Shown here one piece after another: positions 40,910 to 53,159 of a DNA stretch of 64,000 bases. The notes beneath the pieces were generated by a model. It did not search any database. It had not been told where the DNA came from and saw only the letters and a program-made list of their open reading frames with translations. Position 1 is the stretch's first letter, and each line of letters starts with the position of its first letter. Source of the DNA: Prorocentrum cordatum. Taxonomy: Eukaryota > Sar > Dinophyceae > Prorocentrales > Prorocentraceae. The translations under genes were made by a program, and so were the position numbers. The stretch lies in assembly GCA_963575745.1 (NCBI GenBank), contig CAUYUJ010022504.1, positions 520,159 to 584,158 on the forward strand. Direction: 5' to 3'.

Positions 40910-42035
40910 CGCTCGTCGGACGACTGAAGGGTAACGTTACGGGGGGCTGGCTCAGGCTAGGGGGAGAGCATCGCCCTGGAAGCGGCGATACGTCGCCGAT
41001 AGATTGGCGACAGGGCTCCGATAGCAGCACCGCACGGTCCTGAGCGGGGTGGGCTATCGAACCCCTATCGTCGGCGAGTGAGGGCGAGTGAGGGTCGATG
41101 CATCCCCTCCTGAGCCTATCGCCCCCCACTAACGCTGCCTTTCTCAGTTTTCGGGCTGTACCTCGGCTCTCCGGCGGCCGTGTTTTCGGGCCACACCTCG
41201 GCTCTCTGGCGGCCGTGCGGGACGATCCGGGCACCCCGAGGCGCAGCCGCTGGAACGCACCCCGACACAGGAAGACTTCCAGAGCTTCCGTCATCAACTG
41301 AGTGGCCGCAGCGGCTCTTGCCGCGGCCACCAGGTGGCCCTGCATGAGCCTCGAGCGGCCTCCACTGGCACCTCCAGTGGCCACCTGTGGCCTCTAGTGG
41401 CACCTCCGGTGGCCCTCCGCGGCCTCCAGTGGCGCCAGCACATGACTGCGGACCACTGGAGGCACAGGAACACCAGACTGAGTGAGTGCCAAGACTAGGC
41501 TCCCAAGATCGTCTTCTGAACCCTCACGTTGGCCCTGAGCCTACCCGCCCGTGTCCCTGCCGGGGAGCAGGCGCGCACCCTCAGGGCGGCGCCGCAGCGC
41601 GCGCTGCCTCGGGCATCCTCGCCGAGTCTTGGCACGCTGCGGGAAGGCGGCCCGGGGCCATCCAGGGCGGCACTGGCCGGACTCAGGGGCGTCCAAGAGG
41701 GGGTCGTCCAAGAGTAGACGATCGCGTTCCACTACCAGCAGAGTAACCACACGCAAATGGCCTGGATCCACCGCAGGGGGTTACGATCCAGTACGTCGAA
41801 GCCTAGCCATGTGTTTCTCGGACGTTTAAGAATAGGCGCTTTGCGAGTAGTGGAGCGCGCATCGGTAAAGAGAGGGGTTCGCAAGCCATGGCCCGAGGCA
41901 CGTGCGCGGCGCAAGGGGGGGCTGGGGACGAAATGAAATAAGAAGAAGCGCCATGAAATCTGGGGATGGCCCTGGCCATGAGACCCATCCGCCCTAGTCA
42001 TCACCCACCTTCTTGGTCGCACCCGACGGACGTGG
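40910..42035. other. Spacer with short duplications, no gene
   Basis: A 40-bp duplication (TTTTCGGGC…ACACCTCGGCTCTC…GGCGGCCGTG) lies at 41142-41220, and GTGGCCTCTAGTGGCACCTCC-like units at 41345-41435. No protein domain was recognised in any frame. Confidence 0.5.
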
Positions 42036-44318
42036 CATAAAAAATTAGCCTGGCGAAGGACCCAACCGTATTGAGTTGTGAATACCGAAGTTGTAGGTAT
42101 CGTCTTCGGTGGAGCCCCCCCGTGAGGGACACGAAAGGCTGTAATGGGTGTGGGAGACGCATGCGGACTGCGCCACTGGAACCTTCGGTGGAGCTCCCTA
42201 TGGGGCCACGAAGCGCTGTACTGGGAATGGGAGACGCATGCGGGCTGCGCAACTGGGACCTTCGGTGGAGCTCCCTAAGGGGCCCCGAAACGCTGTACTG
42301 GGTGGTCGCTGACGCATGCGGGCTGCGCAATTGAGACCTTCGGTGGAGTTCCCTATAGGGCCACGAAACGTTGTACTAGGTGGGGAAAACGCATGCGGGT
42401 TGCGCCACTGGGCCTTCAATAAAGCTTCCCTATGGGGCCATGAAACGCTGCACTGGGTGTGGCTGACGCATGCGGGGAGTGCCATTGAGACCTTCGGTGG
42501 AGCTCCCCATGAAGCCACGAAACGCTGTGCTGGGTGTGGCGGACGCATGCGGGCATCCCCACTGGAGCCTTCGGTGGAGCTCGCTGTGGGGCCACGAAGC
42601 GCTGTACTGGGTGTGGTGAACGCATGCGGGCACCCCCACTGGGGCCTTTGGTGGAATTCCCTATGGGGCCACGGAACGCTGTACTGGGCGTGGCTGACGC
42701 ATGCGGGCATCCCCACTGGGGCCTTCGGTGGAGCTCCCTCTGGAGCCACGGAACGCTGTACTGGGTGTGGCGGGCGCATGCGGGCACCCCCACTGGGGCC
42801 TTCGGTGGAGCTCTATGGGGCCACGAAACGCTGTGCTAGGTGTGGCGGACGCATGCGGGCACCCCCACTGGGGCCTTTGGTGGAATTCCCTATGGGGCCA
42901 CGGAACGCTGGATTGGGTGTGGCGGACGCATGCGGGCATCCCCCCACTGTGGCCTTCGGTGGGGCTCCATATGAGGCCACGAAACGCTGTGCTGTGTGTG
43001 GCGGACGCATGCGGGCACCCCCACTGGTGCCTTCGGTGGAGCTCCCTATGGGGCCACGGAACATTGTACTGGGTATGGCTGGCGCATGCGGGCGGTCCAA
43101 CTGAGACCTTCGGTGGAGCTCCCTATGTGGCCCCGAAACGCTGTGCTGCGTGTGGCGGACGCATGCGGGCACCCCCACTGGAGCCTTCGGTGGAGCTCCC
43201 TATGAGGCCACGAAACGCTGTACTGGGAGTGGCGGACGGATGCGGGCACCCCCATTGGGGCCTTCGGTGGAGCTCCCTATGGGGCCACGGAACGCTGTGC
43301 TGGGTGTGGGAGACGCATGCAGACATCCCCACTGTGACCTTCGGTGGAGCTCGCTGTGGGGCCACGAAACGCTGTACTGGGTGTGGCGGACGGATGCGGG
43401 CACCCCCAGTGGGGCTGCGGTGGAGCTCCCGATGGGGCCACGAAACGCTGTACTGGGTGTGGCTGACGCATGCGGGCACCCCCACTGGAGCCTTCGGAGG
43501 AGCTCCCTGGACACATGCGGGCATCCCCACTGTCTCCTTCGGTGGAACTCCCTATGGGGCAACGAAACGCTGTGCTGGGTGTGGCGGACGAATGCGGGCA
43601 CGCCCAATGGGGCCTTCGGTGGAGCTCCCGATGGGGCCACGGAACGATGTCGCGGGTGTGGCTGACGCATGCGGACACTCCCACTGTGGCCTTCGGTGGA
43701 GTTCCCTGTGGGGCTGCGGAACGCTGTACTGGGTGGCGGGCGCATGCGGGCACCCCGACTGAGACCTTCGGTGGGGTTCCCGACGGAGTCCCGAAACGCT
43801 GTGCTGGGTGTGGCTGACGCACGCGGACGGTCCCACTGGGACCTTTGGTGAAGCTCCCTCTGGGGCCACGAAACGCTGCGTTGTGTGGCGGACGCATGCG
43901 GGCACCCCCGCTGGGGTCTTCGGTGGAATTCCCCATGGGGCCACGAAACGCTGTACTGGGTGTGGCTGACGCATGCGGGCACCCCCACTTGGGCCTTCGG
44001 TGGAGCTCCCTATGGGGCAACGGAACGCTGTACTGGGTGTGGCGGACGCATGCGGGCACCCCCACTGTGGCCTTCGGTGGAGCTCCCTCTGGGGCCAGGA
44101 AACGTTGAAATTATGGGGCATTCGGTGGAGCTCCCTATGGGGCCACAAAACGCTGTACTGGGTGTACCAATGTGAGGGAGGGACGGGAGGGGGCAGCGGG
44201 AGGGGACGGGAGGGAGGGGAGGAGGGGGGTGACGGAAGGCGGGACGGAGAAGTGAACGGAACGCGGGGGCCGTCTCTTCAAAACGAGGACCCAACACCAC
44301 AGGATGGTTGGGAAAAAA
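42036..44318 (+). repeat. Satellite module S3, 78-bp units
   Basis: Leader at 42047-42110, then about 26 units to 44165, mostly 78 bp: CGCATGCGGGCACCCCCACT, GGGGCCTTCGGTGGAGCTCC, CTATGGGGCCACGAAACGCT, GTACTGGGTGTGGCGGA. Tail at 44259-44318. Some units are truncated (near 43505 and 44105). All long frames here are by-products of the 78-bp period. Confidence 0.95.
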
Positions 44319-44829
44319 GGGTGGCCAGAGCAGTAGAAGCCTCACAGACTCAGACGAAGCCAAGACGACGACAAAATTGGGTGAGGACACATTCCGGAGG
44401 AAGAGGAGGAGGGGTAGGAGGAGCAGGCGGAGGAGGAGGAGGAGGAGGAGGAGGAGGAGGAGGAAGAGGAAGCGCATGGGGGGCCGCTTTCCCGTCCCGA
44501 ATATGTGAAGTATTGCGGTTCTGGTGGGGGGGTGTCTCGGGCGTCGCGGTCTTCTCAGAGCGTTCCAAAGCGCTCTGAAAGCGGCTCTGGAACGGATTAT
44601 CCTCGTCATACCCCCGCCCGACTAGAAGCGTCTCGGATGGGTTTCGCGCAGATGGGATCGGAGAATCGCGCAGCATCGCCATTGCATCGGCGATGCATCG
44701 TCGATGCATCGGCGACGTCGAGGATGCATCGGCGCCATCGGCGTGGAGAAAATCTGGCTCCAGATCGAGCTGCATCGGCGATGCATCGCCGATGCGGTGC
44801 GATCCTCCGACGCCATATACACACTCGGG
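44319..44829. repeat. GGA tract and GCATCGGCGATG repeats
   Basis: (GGA)n at 44395-44470. Positions 44670-44800 hold degenerate copies of GCATCGGCGATGCATCG with many GATGCATC palindromes. Sits between the S3 tail and N2. Confidence 0.75.
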
Positions 44830-45521
44830 CTCCATCTGGGAAGCGTAGAAGCACGGTCCCAAACCTCCAACGAATTCAAACATTCGCCGCCGTCGGCCTG
44901 TCTCCGAAAAGTTTTCGATGGATGGAGTTTCGTCGGCCTGTGGGGGTCCTCGCAGGGCCCTTGGACCGCCAAAAAGCGATTCGGGATGAAAAGCCCCAGC
45001 GAGAAGGTCAGGACGTTCGGGGACCCCGCTTTGCAAAAACAGGACATCGCATTTCCGGGGTGCAACACCATCACCAAGCCTCCAATGACTGGGCGTTGCA
45101 ATCGCGCACCTTCCACGCAGTTTTCGGGCCCTGGGGAGCCCCTCTGGGCCCCAAAACTGCACGAATGGAGTTCTGGGACCGAACGGACAGCGCACCACGA
45201 GGAGCCCAGAGGGCCACGACGGGAACTGCTCCGCGAGCCGCATGGCAAGGCGACCCACACGGCACTGGCGACCCAGACGCGAAGGAATTGGCGGACAACC
45301 AGCGAGTCGGGATCGAACCACGATTTGCCATCTAAGTCGATCGGCAAGACAGCGATGTTCCGGCGGCAAACAGCCGCAGAGAGCTGGGCAGAGCCTGCAA
45401 AAAGCTCCAACACAACAGTGCGAGGGAAGCTCTTTTTTTGCACGCCGGAAGATTCATGGTGTTCGTCCAAATGGAGACGACGAGTCGAGCTTTTCGAGCT
45501 TACGGGGCGGCGCTGCGGCAA
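44830..45521 (-). pseudogene. Methyltransferase-like domain remnant (N2)
   Basis: TVVLELFAGSAQLSAAVCRR (45375-45440) fits a SAM-binding motif I, followed by LPIDLDGKSWFDPDSLVVRQ and a decayed VWVALPCGS that resembles a Pro-Cys loop. It follows the recombinase remnant. DIRS elements are known to carry a methyltransferase domain next to the recombinase. After about 45250 the frame is lost. Confidence 0.55.
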
Positions 45522-45528
45522 GCACGGG

Positions 45529-46392
45529 CTAGATCAGCGACGGCGTGGGGGCCAGGGCGCCGCTGGGGATGCTCACTGAGAGGCCGGCGTCCATCGCCTG
45601 GCCGGAAGGCGACGACGAGCGCCCCGTCGCGCTGCAGCCCGGCGACAATGCGGGCCCGCTTCTCGCAGCGGCGGAAGTTCTCGTCCGAGGCCCAGCCGCG
45701 GCGCTGCTGCACACCCAGAGCCCGGCGCCTCCTCGAAGCAGATTGTCCGCGGCCCCGCCGCGGCGCCGCCCGCGCGCGGGGGCCCGAATTCCGTCGAGCC
45801 CGGTCCGGCAGCCTCCCTCGCGGCCATCCCCGGCGAGGCCACGGGGAACGACCGCGGCCAGCTCAAGGGCGCCATGGCCCGCCGCTCGAGCGCCAGCAAA
45901 GCTGGGGCGAGGAATGGGTAGATGTCCATCACCACGGTAAAATCCTGGAGCCCCGCCTTGTCCGGGCGGCCACGCTCGGAGGGGCTCGGAAGGGCAAAGC
46001 ATCAGGGCGGCGAGGCCGCTGGCGACGCCAGCCCCCGCGACGGGGGGCGCCGCCTGGCAGGCGGCCAGCAGGTCGCATTCGGACGGGCGCGGGCAGCAGG
46101 CGAAGCTGAGGGCCATCGCGATGCCATCCTCGATCAGCCGCCTGAATGGCGCCCGCGAGCGCGGCGACAACCCGATCGACCGGGGGGCGGCATCCGCGTC
46201 CGACGCGGGGCGCACTCGCCCCAATGCGCCAGGCCGCGAGACGAATGGAACAGCGCCAGGTCCCTCTGCCGCCCGATGGGAGCAAGGAAAAACTGGAGAG
46301 CCGCCAGCAGGCGAGACACGTCGCCCCCGCTGTGCCCCTGGAAAAATAGGAAGTCGATGTAGGCCACCACGATGGCGTTGAGCTGGGACCAC
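45529..46392 (-). pseudogene. Tyrosine recombinase remnant (N2)
   Basis: LIEDGIAMALSFACCPRPSE (46075-46137) matches the first conserved box of dinoflagellate YRs (usually YLRPGE/RPSE with catalytic Arg). QQRRGWASDENFRRCEKRAR (45651-45710) matches the C-terminal RGRW…RRYEK box, but the position of the nucleophilic Tyr is Cys (codon 45665-45667). With frameshifts between the boxes, the enzyme is dead. Confidence 0.6.
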
Positions 46393-46464
46393 GCAAGCTC
46401 GCGCGCGCCTCCGATTCCCGCAACGTCGCTTTGCCTATTGATCTCTGCTAGAGGTAAGTCAAGC

Positions 46465-47229
46465 TCATCGCCAGGCTGCCGCGCAACGCTTCCCGCCGGC
46501 GGGCCGCAGCCGCGCTCGGCAAGGGCGCCGACAAGACCCCGGCGCCAGCGCCCCGGCGGGCGGGAGGCCCGCGCGACCCGTCGGCAAGGGGGGCCGCGCC
46601 GCGCGCCCGCCCATGCCCGAGCATGCCGTGGCGAGGGGGCAGGCGATGATCCAGGCCATAAGCAGCGCCTGCATCGAGCGACTCGACGCAGGCCTGCCCG
46701 CACGACGGGCCGCCGGAAGGATTGAGCTCGCCGGGGGCCCAGCGAGCAACAACGCGAAGCTTGCAAGCCAACGAGAGGGCGCAGATTTTCCAGTGGACGC
46801 CGGCCGCCGGGCCGACGCGCCACGCCTTTTACCAATTGCGAGCGCGAGCGACACGGTGTCAACGAGGCAGACGACACGCTCGCCGAAAGCCCCGGCGGCG
46901 CGCCACTGGCGGCGGCCAAAGCTGACGGCCACGCCGTCGGCACGGCAGTTGTCGAAGGTGCCCCACCAGGGGAAGCTGCGAGTGACGGAACAGCCGTCGC
47001 CAGCGAGCTGATCGGGAACTACCTCCCCGAACGTCTTGTTCCAATTTTTGGCCTCCTCTGACGGCAGCCGCCCGGGGTCGCGAAGCGCTGCCGCCGTGCC
47101 CGCCGCCCACGCGCGCGCCAAGCCCTCGCAAAAATAGCGCCACCTCTCCGCGGCACGCCCAAGCCCGGCAGCGACGTCGGGCGCGCAGCAGCGGCGGCGG
47201 ACCCCGCAGCCCCAGACCCGACGCGCCAC
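46465..47229 (-). pseudogene. RNase H-like remnant (N2)
   Basis: VVCLVDTVSLALAIGKRRGA (about 46820-46880) resembles the strand-loop containing a catalytic Asp in YR-element RNase H (usually VDNxSVxLAxxKGRS). The upstream part (47160-46950) is unclear. Assigned partly by position after RT. Confidence 0.4.
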
Positions 47230-47461
47230 CAGCCGCGAGCTCGTCGCGCCACCTGGCGAGGACTACGAACAGCAGCAGGGGCGAGCGCGCCCGCCAGAGC
47301 TTGCGGCGGACCGCAGACCAGAGCGGTTGAGCCTCGTCCTTCGCCGCCAGGATGACGGCGCAGACGGCGTCGAATATGGCGGGCGAGCACCTCGAGGAGC
47401 ATGATCCACGCGCGGCGGCCGCGGACGACCCAGGGTCGATTGCATAACGGAGGCGCCAGTC

Positions 47462-48328
47462 TCACCGCGCCGAAACGCGAGCGGCGCGCTGCTGGGCGTC
47501 GAGGTCCAGGCCGACGAAGTCGGCCTGGCGGGCGGCGCCCACCTGCCCGCGCACGACAAACCCAACGACGACAGCTCGCGCTCGACCCTGCTTGCGACGG
47601 CCTGGACCCACGCTGCGGTCACAGACCAACTGCTCCGGGGCCGCGCGGACACCGGCCAGGGAGGCCTCTGCGACGCAGAGGCGGAGGCAACAGGCCCAAG
47701 ACCAGCCCATCGGCAGGGCGGCGAGCTCGGGCAGCAGCCACTCCGATTCGTCAACGGCGACGCCGCCCAGAGCGCCAACGCCAGTCAGGCCAGCCTGGAC
47801 AGGGGACACGGGATCGCAAAGCCCCGCCCGCGCCTGCATGGCGCACTAGGCGTCGTAGACGCCCCCGCACCTGAACCACGCGTCGCCGCCGCCCTCCGTC
47901 TCCACGCGGGCGGAGGCGCCGACGCGCGCATCGAAGACTAATCGCTGCTGGCCTGACTTCTCGACGACGACGGACGCGCCTGGCAGGCCCCGCGGCCTGG
48001 AGCGGGCAAATCGACGCATCCCGCGCCCCCGCAGCTCGGCAAAGAACTGACCATAGTTGACGGGGTCGCATACCTTAGGATCAACGCGGGGTCGACGGAG
48101 ACCGACATCGCTCCGTAGAGCATCTGCTTCCGCCGGCGGGCGAAGCACGCGGGCCTTCCGATCCTGCAGCCATGATGCCATGAACGGCCAGCCATGAGCA
48201 GGGCGGCCCGCGGCGCCGCCAGCGCGGATCCCCCGCTGGGCCGCAACGCGAGAGCCTCGCTGCAGGATGCCACGTCGCTGCGCCCTGCAGTGCATAGCGG
48301 ACAACTGGAGCAGAGGTCGGCAAGGCAA
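47462..48328 (-). pseudogene. Reverse transcriptase remnant (N2)
   Basis: YGQFFAELRGRGM and QQRLVFDARVGAS (about 47905-48065) fit the RT N-terminal box (KxRLVFDTR). ALPMGWSWACCL (47690-47720) is a recognisable motif-B block of dinoflagellate RTs. The catalytic FVDD box is not seen; the sequence there reads AVVVGFVV. The two boxes are in different frames. Confidence 0.65.
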
Positions 48329-48923
48329 CGCTCGGGGCCGACGCCAGCTGGCGGGCCGCCAAACTCAACGCACCGGTAGAAATGAGGTCGAGCGACTGGC
48401 GCCACAAAAACGGCGCCCCCTCCCGCGCGGGGAGCGCCCCCCCGCCCCCCAGCAGATGAGAGCGTCGACGCCGTCGCACGCCGAGCAAGCCTGGGCCCCC
48501 ACGAAGCCCCCCCCCAGCTCGTAGGCAAAGGCGCGCCAGGACAAAGACGAAGAAGAGGACGACGGCAGGGGCACGCAGCGAGGCGCGAGCCCCCCGGACG
48601 GCCGACTCCCTGGCGGCACCTGATCACACCGAAGGGAAGGCGGGCCAGGCCTCGCCGCGCCCGCCGCCGCCAGAGCTGCGCCCACCGCCGCCAGAGCCGC
48701 CTCTGGCAGGGGGGGCGGAGCAACAAGCGCCCCTCGCGGCGCTCTTTCGCGATGGCCGACTCGGCCGAAGGCTGCTTGGCGATGCGCACTGACAGGGCGG
48801 GGGTGACCATGATCCCGCGCGCGGACTGCAGCACGGCGAAAAAAAACGCGCGTCGCCGCCACCCCCGACGAGACTGCGCACGGAGACGACCTTGTCCTTG
48901 CAGCGCTCCTCGCAGAGCTGCAG

Positions 48924-49751
48924 CTAGCGCTCGACCAGCTCTATCGACGCAAGGCTCGAGCCGTCGACCTGGTCACGCGACTGGGCAACCTGCATGGCCT
49001 CCGAGAACTCGCAGCGCATCGAGACGATCGGGTTGTCGGGAGGAACGCCGGCGCCCTGGGCAGCAATTCCAAGCGAGGTGGTGCCCGAGAGGTGAGCCGC
49101 CGTTGTCCACCCGGCAGGTCGCGACCCAGCCGCATGTGGACGGGCCCGCGACGGGCCAGCCTTGAAAGACCGTAGGCCGCATGAGCTGGGCGCTGTCACG
49201 ATGCGCGCGGCGTCGCTGACCCTGGTCGCCGCTGACGGTCGCGATTGCACGCAGGTCGCCACTGCCGGGCATGGCAGGGGCGGCGCTGCAAGAGGCGGCA
49301 ACCGGGGCGGGCGCGGCGGGGGGGCCAGCGGCGGGGCCGGCCACCAAAGCTGCCAGGCTCGCCGAGCCAGCGGGGGCAGGCGCGGCGACGGGGCCCCAGC
49401 GGCGGCAGCGCCCACGGCGGGAGGCGCGGCGCCGGCGCCGGCGGCAAAAGCAAGAAGCCCGGCCGCGGCGGCCGCGGCCATGCCAGCCGGGATGCCAACC
49501 GCCACCCCTCTACCGAAGGGCCCAGCGGCGCGACCGCGGAGTCGTAATACCGTGCACCTGCTGGACGGACGCGGACGCCCGCTGGGGCGCCAGCGGCGCG
49601 GTGCTTCCACCAGTCGCGGAAATCGGCGCTGGCTGACGACAGCGAAGTGTTCCACGTTCGTCGCCGACAGGCCGACGTCCCCGCGTTTCTGCAGGAGCCG
49701 CGGCGGAGGCTCGCCATACACGACGCACAACTCGTCGCCGACTGCGATCAT
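48924..49751 (-). pseudogene. Gag-like ORF of N2
   Basis: A 275-codon frame starting MIAVGDELCVVYGEPPPRLL. The middle is Ala/Pro-rich. The C-terminal part has FSEAMQVAQSRDQVDGSSL and ELVERQLQLCEERCKDK (the latter runs past the end into the next frame), a helical segment similar in style to the Gag C-terminus of N3. Position between ORF0 and RT supports Gag. No zinc knuckle. Confidence 0.5.
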
Positions 49752-49799
49752 GAGGAGCGGTCGCGCCCTCCGACACGCGGCGGGCGGCCCGCTGGCCAG

Positions 49800-50231
49800 T
49801 CAAGCAGCGCGGGCGACAGGTCGTCCTCGAGCGGCCGGGTCTAGCGCGACGGCCGCAGGCGGCGCCCGCGACCCGGCAAGCGAGCCCCAGCGCGCAGCGG
49901 GCGAACCCCAGCCCAGCAGCAAAACGACCCCGAGGCCGAACTCCCAGTGCAGCGAGGGGCACTGCTTGCCTGCGGCCTCGCAGACCGGGCAAGCGGGGCA
50001 GGGCGAGGGACAGGAGCGGGGGCCCTCCCTCGCGTCGAGCGCGGCCGCCAGGCAGTCCGCCAGCGGCACCTGGATCCCGGCGGCCTTGGCAGGTTCTGGG
50101 ATGAGCACCGCCTTGAAGAGCTGACGTGGCGCCGCCAGGGGCGCCGCGGGCGGGAAGGGCAGCAGCCACCACCGCGCGAGGAAGAAGGTGAAGAGGTTGC
50201 TGAGGAGCAAGAGCCCGAGAGCACGGTGCAT
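49800..50231 (-). CDS. N2 ORF0-like small membrane protein
   Basis: Open for 143 codons from ATG 50231-50229. It begins MHRALGLLLLSNLFTFFLAR, a signal-anchor-like hydrophobic stretch, has a Cys-rich CPSPCPACPVC block, then a second hydrophobic stretch FGLGVVLLLGWG. The layout (Cys motif next to a membrane span, first ORF of the element) matches ORF0 of N3 at 30589-31146. Family unknown. Confidence 0.45.
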   Translation of the reverse strand: MHRALGLLLLSNLFTFFLARWWLLPFPPAAPLAAPRQLFKAVLIPEPAKAAGIQVPLADCLAAALDAREGPRSCPSPCPACPVCEAAGKQCPSLHWEFGLGVVLLLGWGSPAARWGSLAGSRAPPAAVALDPAARGRPVARAA

Positions 50232-50261
50232 GCACCAGGCGAGAACCCCCCCCCCCCCCCG

Positions 50262-51302
50262 AAAAAATTGACCTGGCGAAGGACCCAATCATATGCAGTT
50301 GTTCGCACGGCAATTGTGAATATCTTCTTCGGTGGCGCTCCCTGTGCGGCCCCGAAATGTGGGAAGGGCGTGCCGACGTGGGTGCGGGGGACGCATGTGG
50401 ACGGTGGCACTCGGGCATTCGGTGGAGCTCCCTATGGGGCCACGAAACGCGCGAGGGGCGTTCCGAAATGGGTGCGGGAAACGCATGTGGACGGTGGCAC
50501 TGGGGCCTCAGATGGAGCTCCATATGGGGCCACGAAACGTGTGAGGGGTTGTGCCAACATGAGTGCGGGGGACACATGTGGATGGTAGCAATGGGGCCTT
50601 CGGTGGAGCTCCCTATGGGGCCACGAAACGTGCGAGGGGCGTGCTGACATGGGTGTGGGGGACGCATGCGGACGGCGGCGCCGGGGCCTTCAGTGGAGCT
50701 CCCTATGTGGCCACGACACGTGTGAGGGGTGTGCCGAAATTCGTGTGGGAGACGCATGTGGACGGTGGCACTGGGGCCTTCGGTGGAGCTACCCATGGGG
50801 CCTCGAACCGTGTGAATGGTGTGCCGAAATGGGCGTGGAAGACGCATGTGGACGGTGGCACTGGGGCCTTCGGTGGAGCTCCCTATGTGGCCACGACACG
50901 TGTGAGGGGTGTGCCGAAATTCGTGTGGGAGACGCATGTGGGGTAGCACTGGGGCTTTCGGTGCAACGACCTATGGGGCTTCGAACCGTGTGAATGGTGT
51001 GCCGAACTGGGTGTGGGGGACGCATGTGGAGGGTGGCAATGGGGCCTTCGGTGGAGCTCCTTCTGGGGCCACGAAACGTGTGAGGGGTTGTGCCGACATG
51101 AGTGTGGGGGACACATGTGGACGGTAGCAGTGAGGCCTTCGGTGGAGCTCCTTATATGGCCACGAAGCGCTGCACTGAGTGTGCGAAACGCAACCAGGAA
51201 GAAGGAGGGCGAAGAGGGAGGACGAGAAGGAGGAGGAGGAGGAGAACGCGGGGACCGTCATTTCAAAACGAGGACCCAACACCGCAGGATGCTTGGGAAA
51301 AA
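50262..51302 (+). repeat. Satellite module S4, 90-bp units
   Basis: Leader at 50266-50335, ten or so units to 51178 with CGCATGTGGACGGTGGCACT and GGTGGAGCTCC…GGGGCCACGAAACGTGTGAG, a short GGA tract, tail at 51245-51302. Preceded by a run of about 15 C (50247-50261). The tail passes straight into the next leader. Confidence 0.93.
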
Positions 51303-53090
51303 ATTAGCCTAACGAAGGGCCCAGCCAAATGCAACTGCGAATACCACATTGTGGGTACCGCGATCGGTGGAGCTCCCTCTGGGGCCTCGGAACGAGTGAG
51401 GGGTGTGCTGAAGTGGGTGACGGGGACGCATGCTACCTCGGCCTTTTGGGCCTTCAGTGAGGCCCCATCTGGGACCACGAAACGTGTGAGGGGTGTGCCG
51501 AACTGGGCGGCGGGGACGCATGCAACCTCTGCCTTTTGGGCCTTCGGTGCAGCTCCCTCTGGGGCCACGAAGCGCGTAAGGAGTGTGCCGACTTGGGTGG
51601 CGGGGACGCGTGCAAGCTCGGCCTTTTGGGCCTTCGGTGGGGCTCCCTCTGGGGCCACGAAACGTGTGAGGGGATGTGCCACAATGGGTGGCGGGGACGC
51701 ATGCAACCTCGGCCGTTGGGGCCTTCGATAGAGCTCCCTCTGGGGCCACGAAACGTGTGAGGGGTGTGCCGAATTGGGTGGCGGGGACGCATACAACCTA
51801 TGCATTTTGGGGCATTCGAGGGAGCTCTATATGGGGCCACGAAACGAGTGAGAGGTGTGCCGAAGTGGGCGGCGTGGACGCATGCAACCTCGGCCTTCTG
51901 GGCCTTCGGTGGGGCTCCCTCTGGGGCCACGGAACGTGTGACGGGTGTGCCAAAGTGGGTGGCGGGGACGCATGCAACCTCTGGCTGCTGGATACAACCT
52001 CGGCCTGCTGGGCCTTCGGTAGAGACCCCTTCTGGGGCCACGAAACGTGCGAGGGGTGTGCCGACATGCGTGGCGAGGACGCATGCAACCTCTGCCTTTT
52101 GGGCCTTCGGTGCAGCTCCCTCTTTGGCCACGAGACGTGCGAGGGGCGTGCCGAATTGGGTGTGGGGGGGCGCATGCAACCTCTGCCTTTTGGGCCTTCG
52201 GTGGAGCTCTATATGGGGCCACGAAATCTGTGATGGGAGTACCGAATTGGGTGGCGGGAACGCATGCAACCTCGGCCTTCTGGGCCTTCGGTGGAACTCC
52301 CTCTGGGGCCACGAAACGTGTGAGCGATGTGCCGGATTGGGTGGCGGGGGCGCATGCAACCTCTGCCTTTTGGGCATTCGGTGCAGCTCCCCCTGGGGCC
52401 ACGAAATGTGTGAGGGGTGTGCAAAACTGGGTGGCGGTGACGCATGCAATCTCGCCCTTTTGGGCCTTCAGTGGGGCTCAATCTGAGGGCCACGAAACGT
52501 GTAAGCGGTGTGCCGAGTTGGGTGGCGGGGCCGCATGCAACCTCTGCCTTTTTGAGCCTTCGGTGCAGCTCCCTCTGGGGCCACGAAACGTGCATCGGGT
52601 TTTACCGAATTGGGCGGCGGAGACGCATGCAACCTCTGCCTTTTGGGCCTTCGGTGCAGCTCCCTCTGGGGCCACGAAAGGTGTGAGGGGCGTGCCGAAT
52701 TGGATGGCGGGGACGCATGCAACCTCTGCCTTTTGGGCCTTCGGTGGAGCTCCCTCTGGGGCCACGAAACGTGTGAGGGGTGTGCCGAAGTGGGCGGCGG
52801 GGACGCTTGCAACCTCGCCCTTTTGGGCCTTCGGTGGGGCTCAACCTGGGGACACGAAACGTGTGAGGGGTGTGCCGAAGTGGGCGGCGGTGACGCACGC
52901 AAGCGCTGCCACTAGAGCATTCGGTGGAGCTCCCTATGGGGCCACGAAACGCTGTCCTGGGTGGCGTTGGCGCCGAGAGAGGAAGGGGGAGGCGCGCGGG
53001 AGGTGAGGAGCCACGAACCGTGCGAGGGGCGTGCCGAAATGGGCGACTATGGCGCATAAGATGGTGAAGTGATGATGATGATGATGTTGA

Positions 53091-53159
<69 letters not shown>

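Larger units (their letters stand above)
44830..50231 (-). mobile_element. Decayed DIRS-like YR retroelement N2
   Basis: Minus-strand order: ORF0-like membrane ORF (50231-49800), Gag-like frame (49751-48924), RT motifs (48060-47690), RNase H motif (about 46880), tyrosine-recombinase motifs (46137-45651), methyltransferase-like motif (45415-44830). Frames change repeatedly. It is inserted between the S3 tail and the S4 leader of the satellite chain. I saw no terminal repeats. Confidence 0.7.

Noticed and set aside
42316-44175. Long frames (up to 353 codons) with Cys/Gly/His-rich repeats
   Set aside because: By-products of the 78-bp satellite unit; same argument as for S6.
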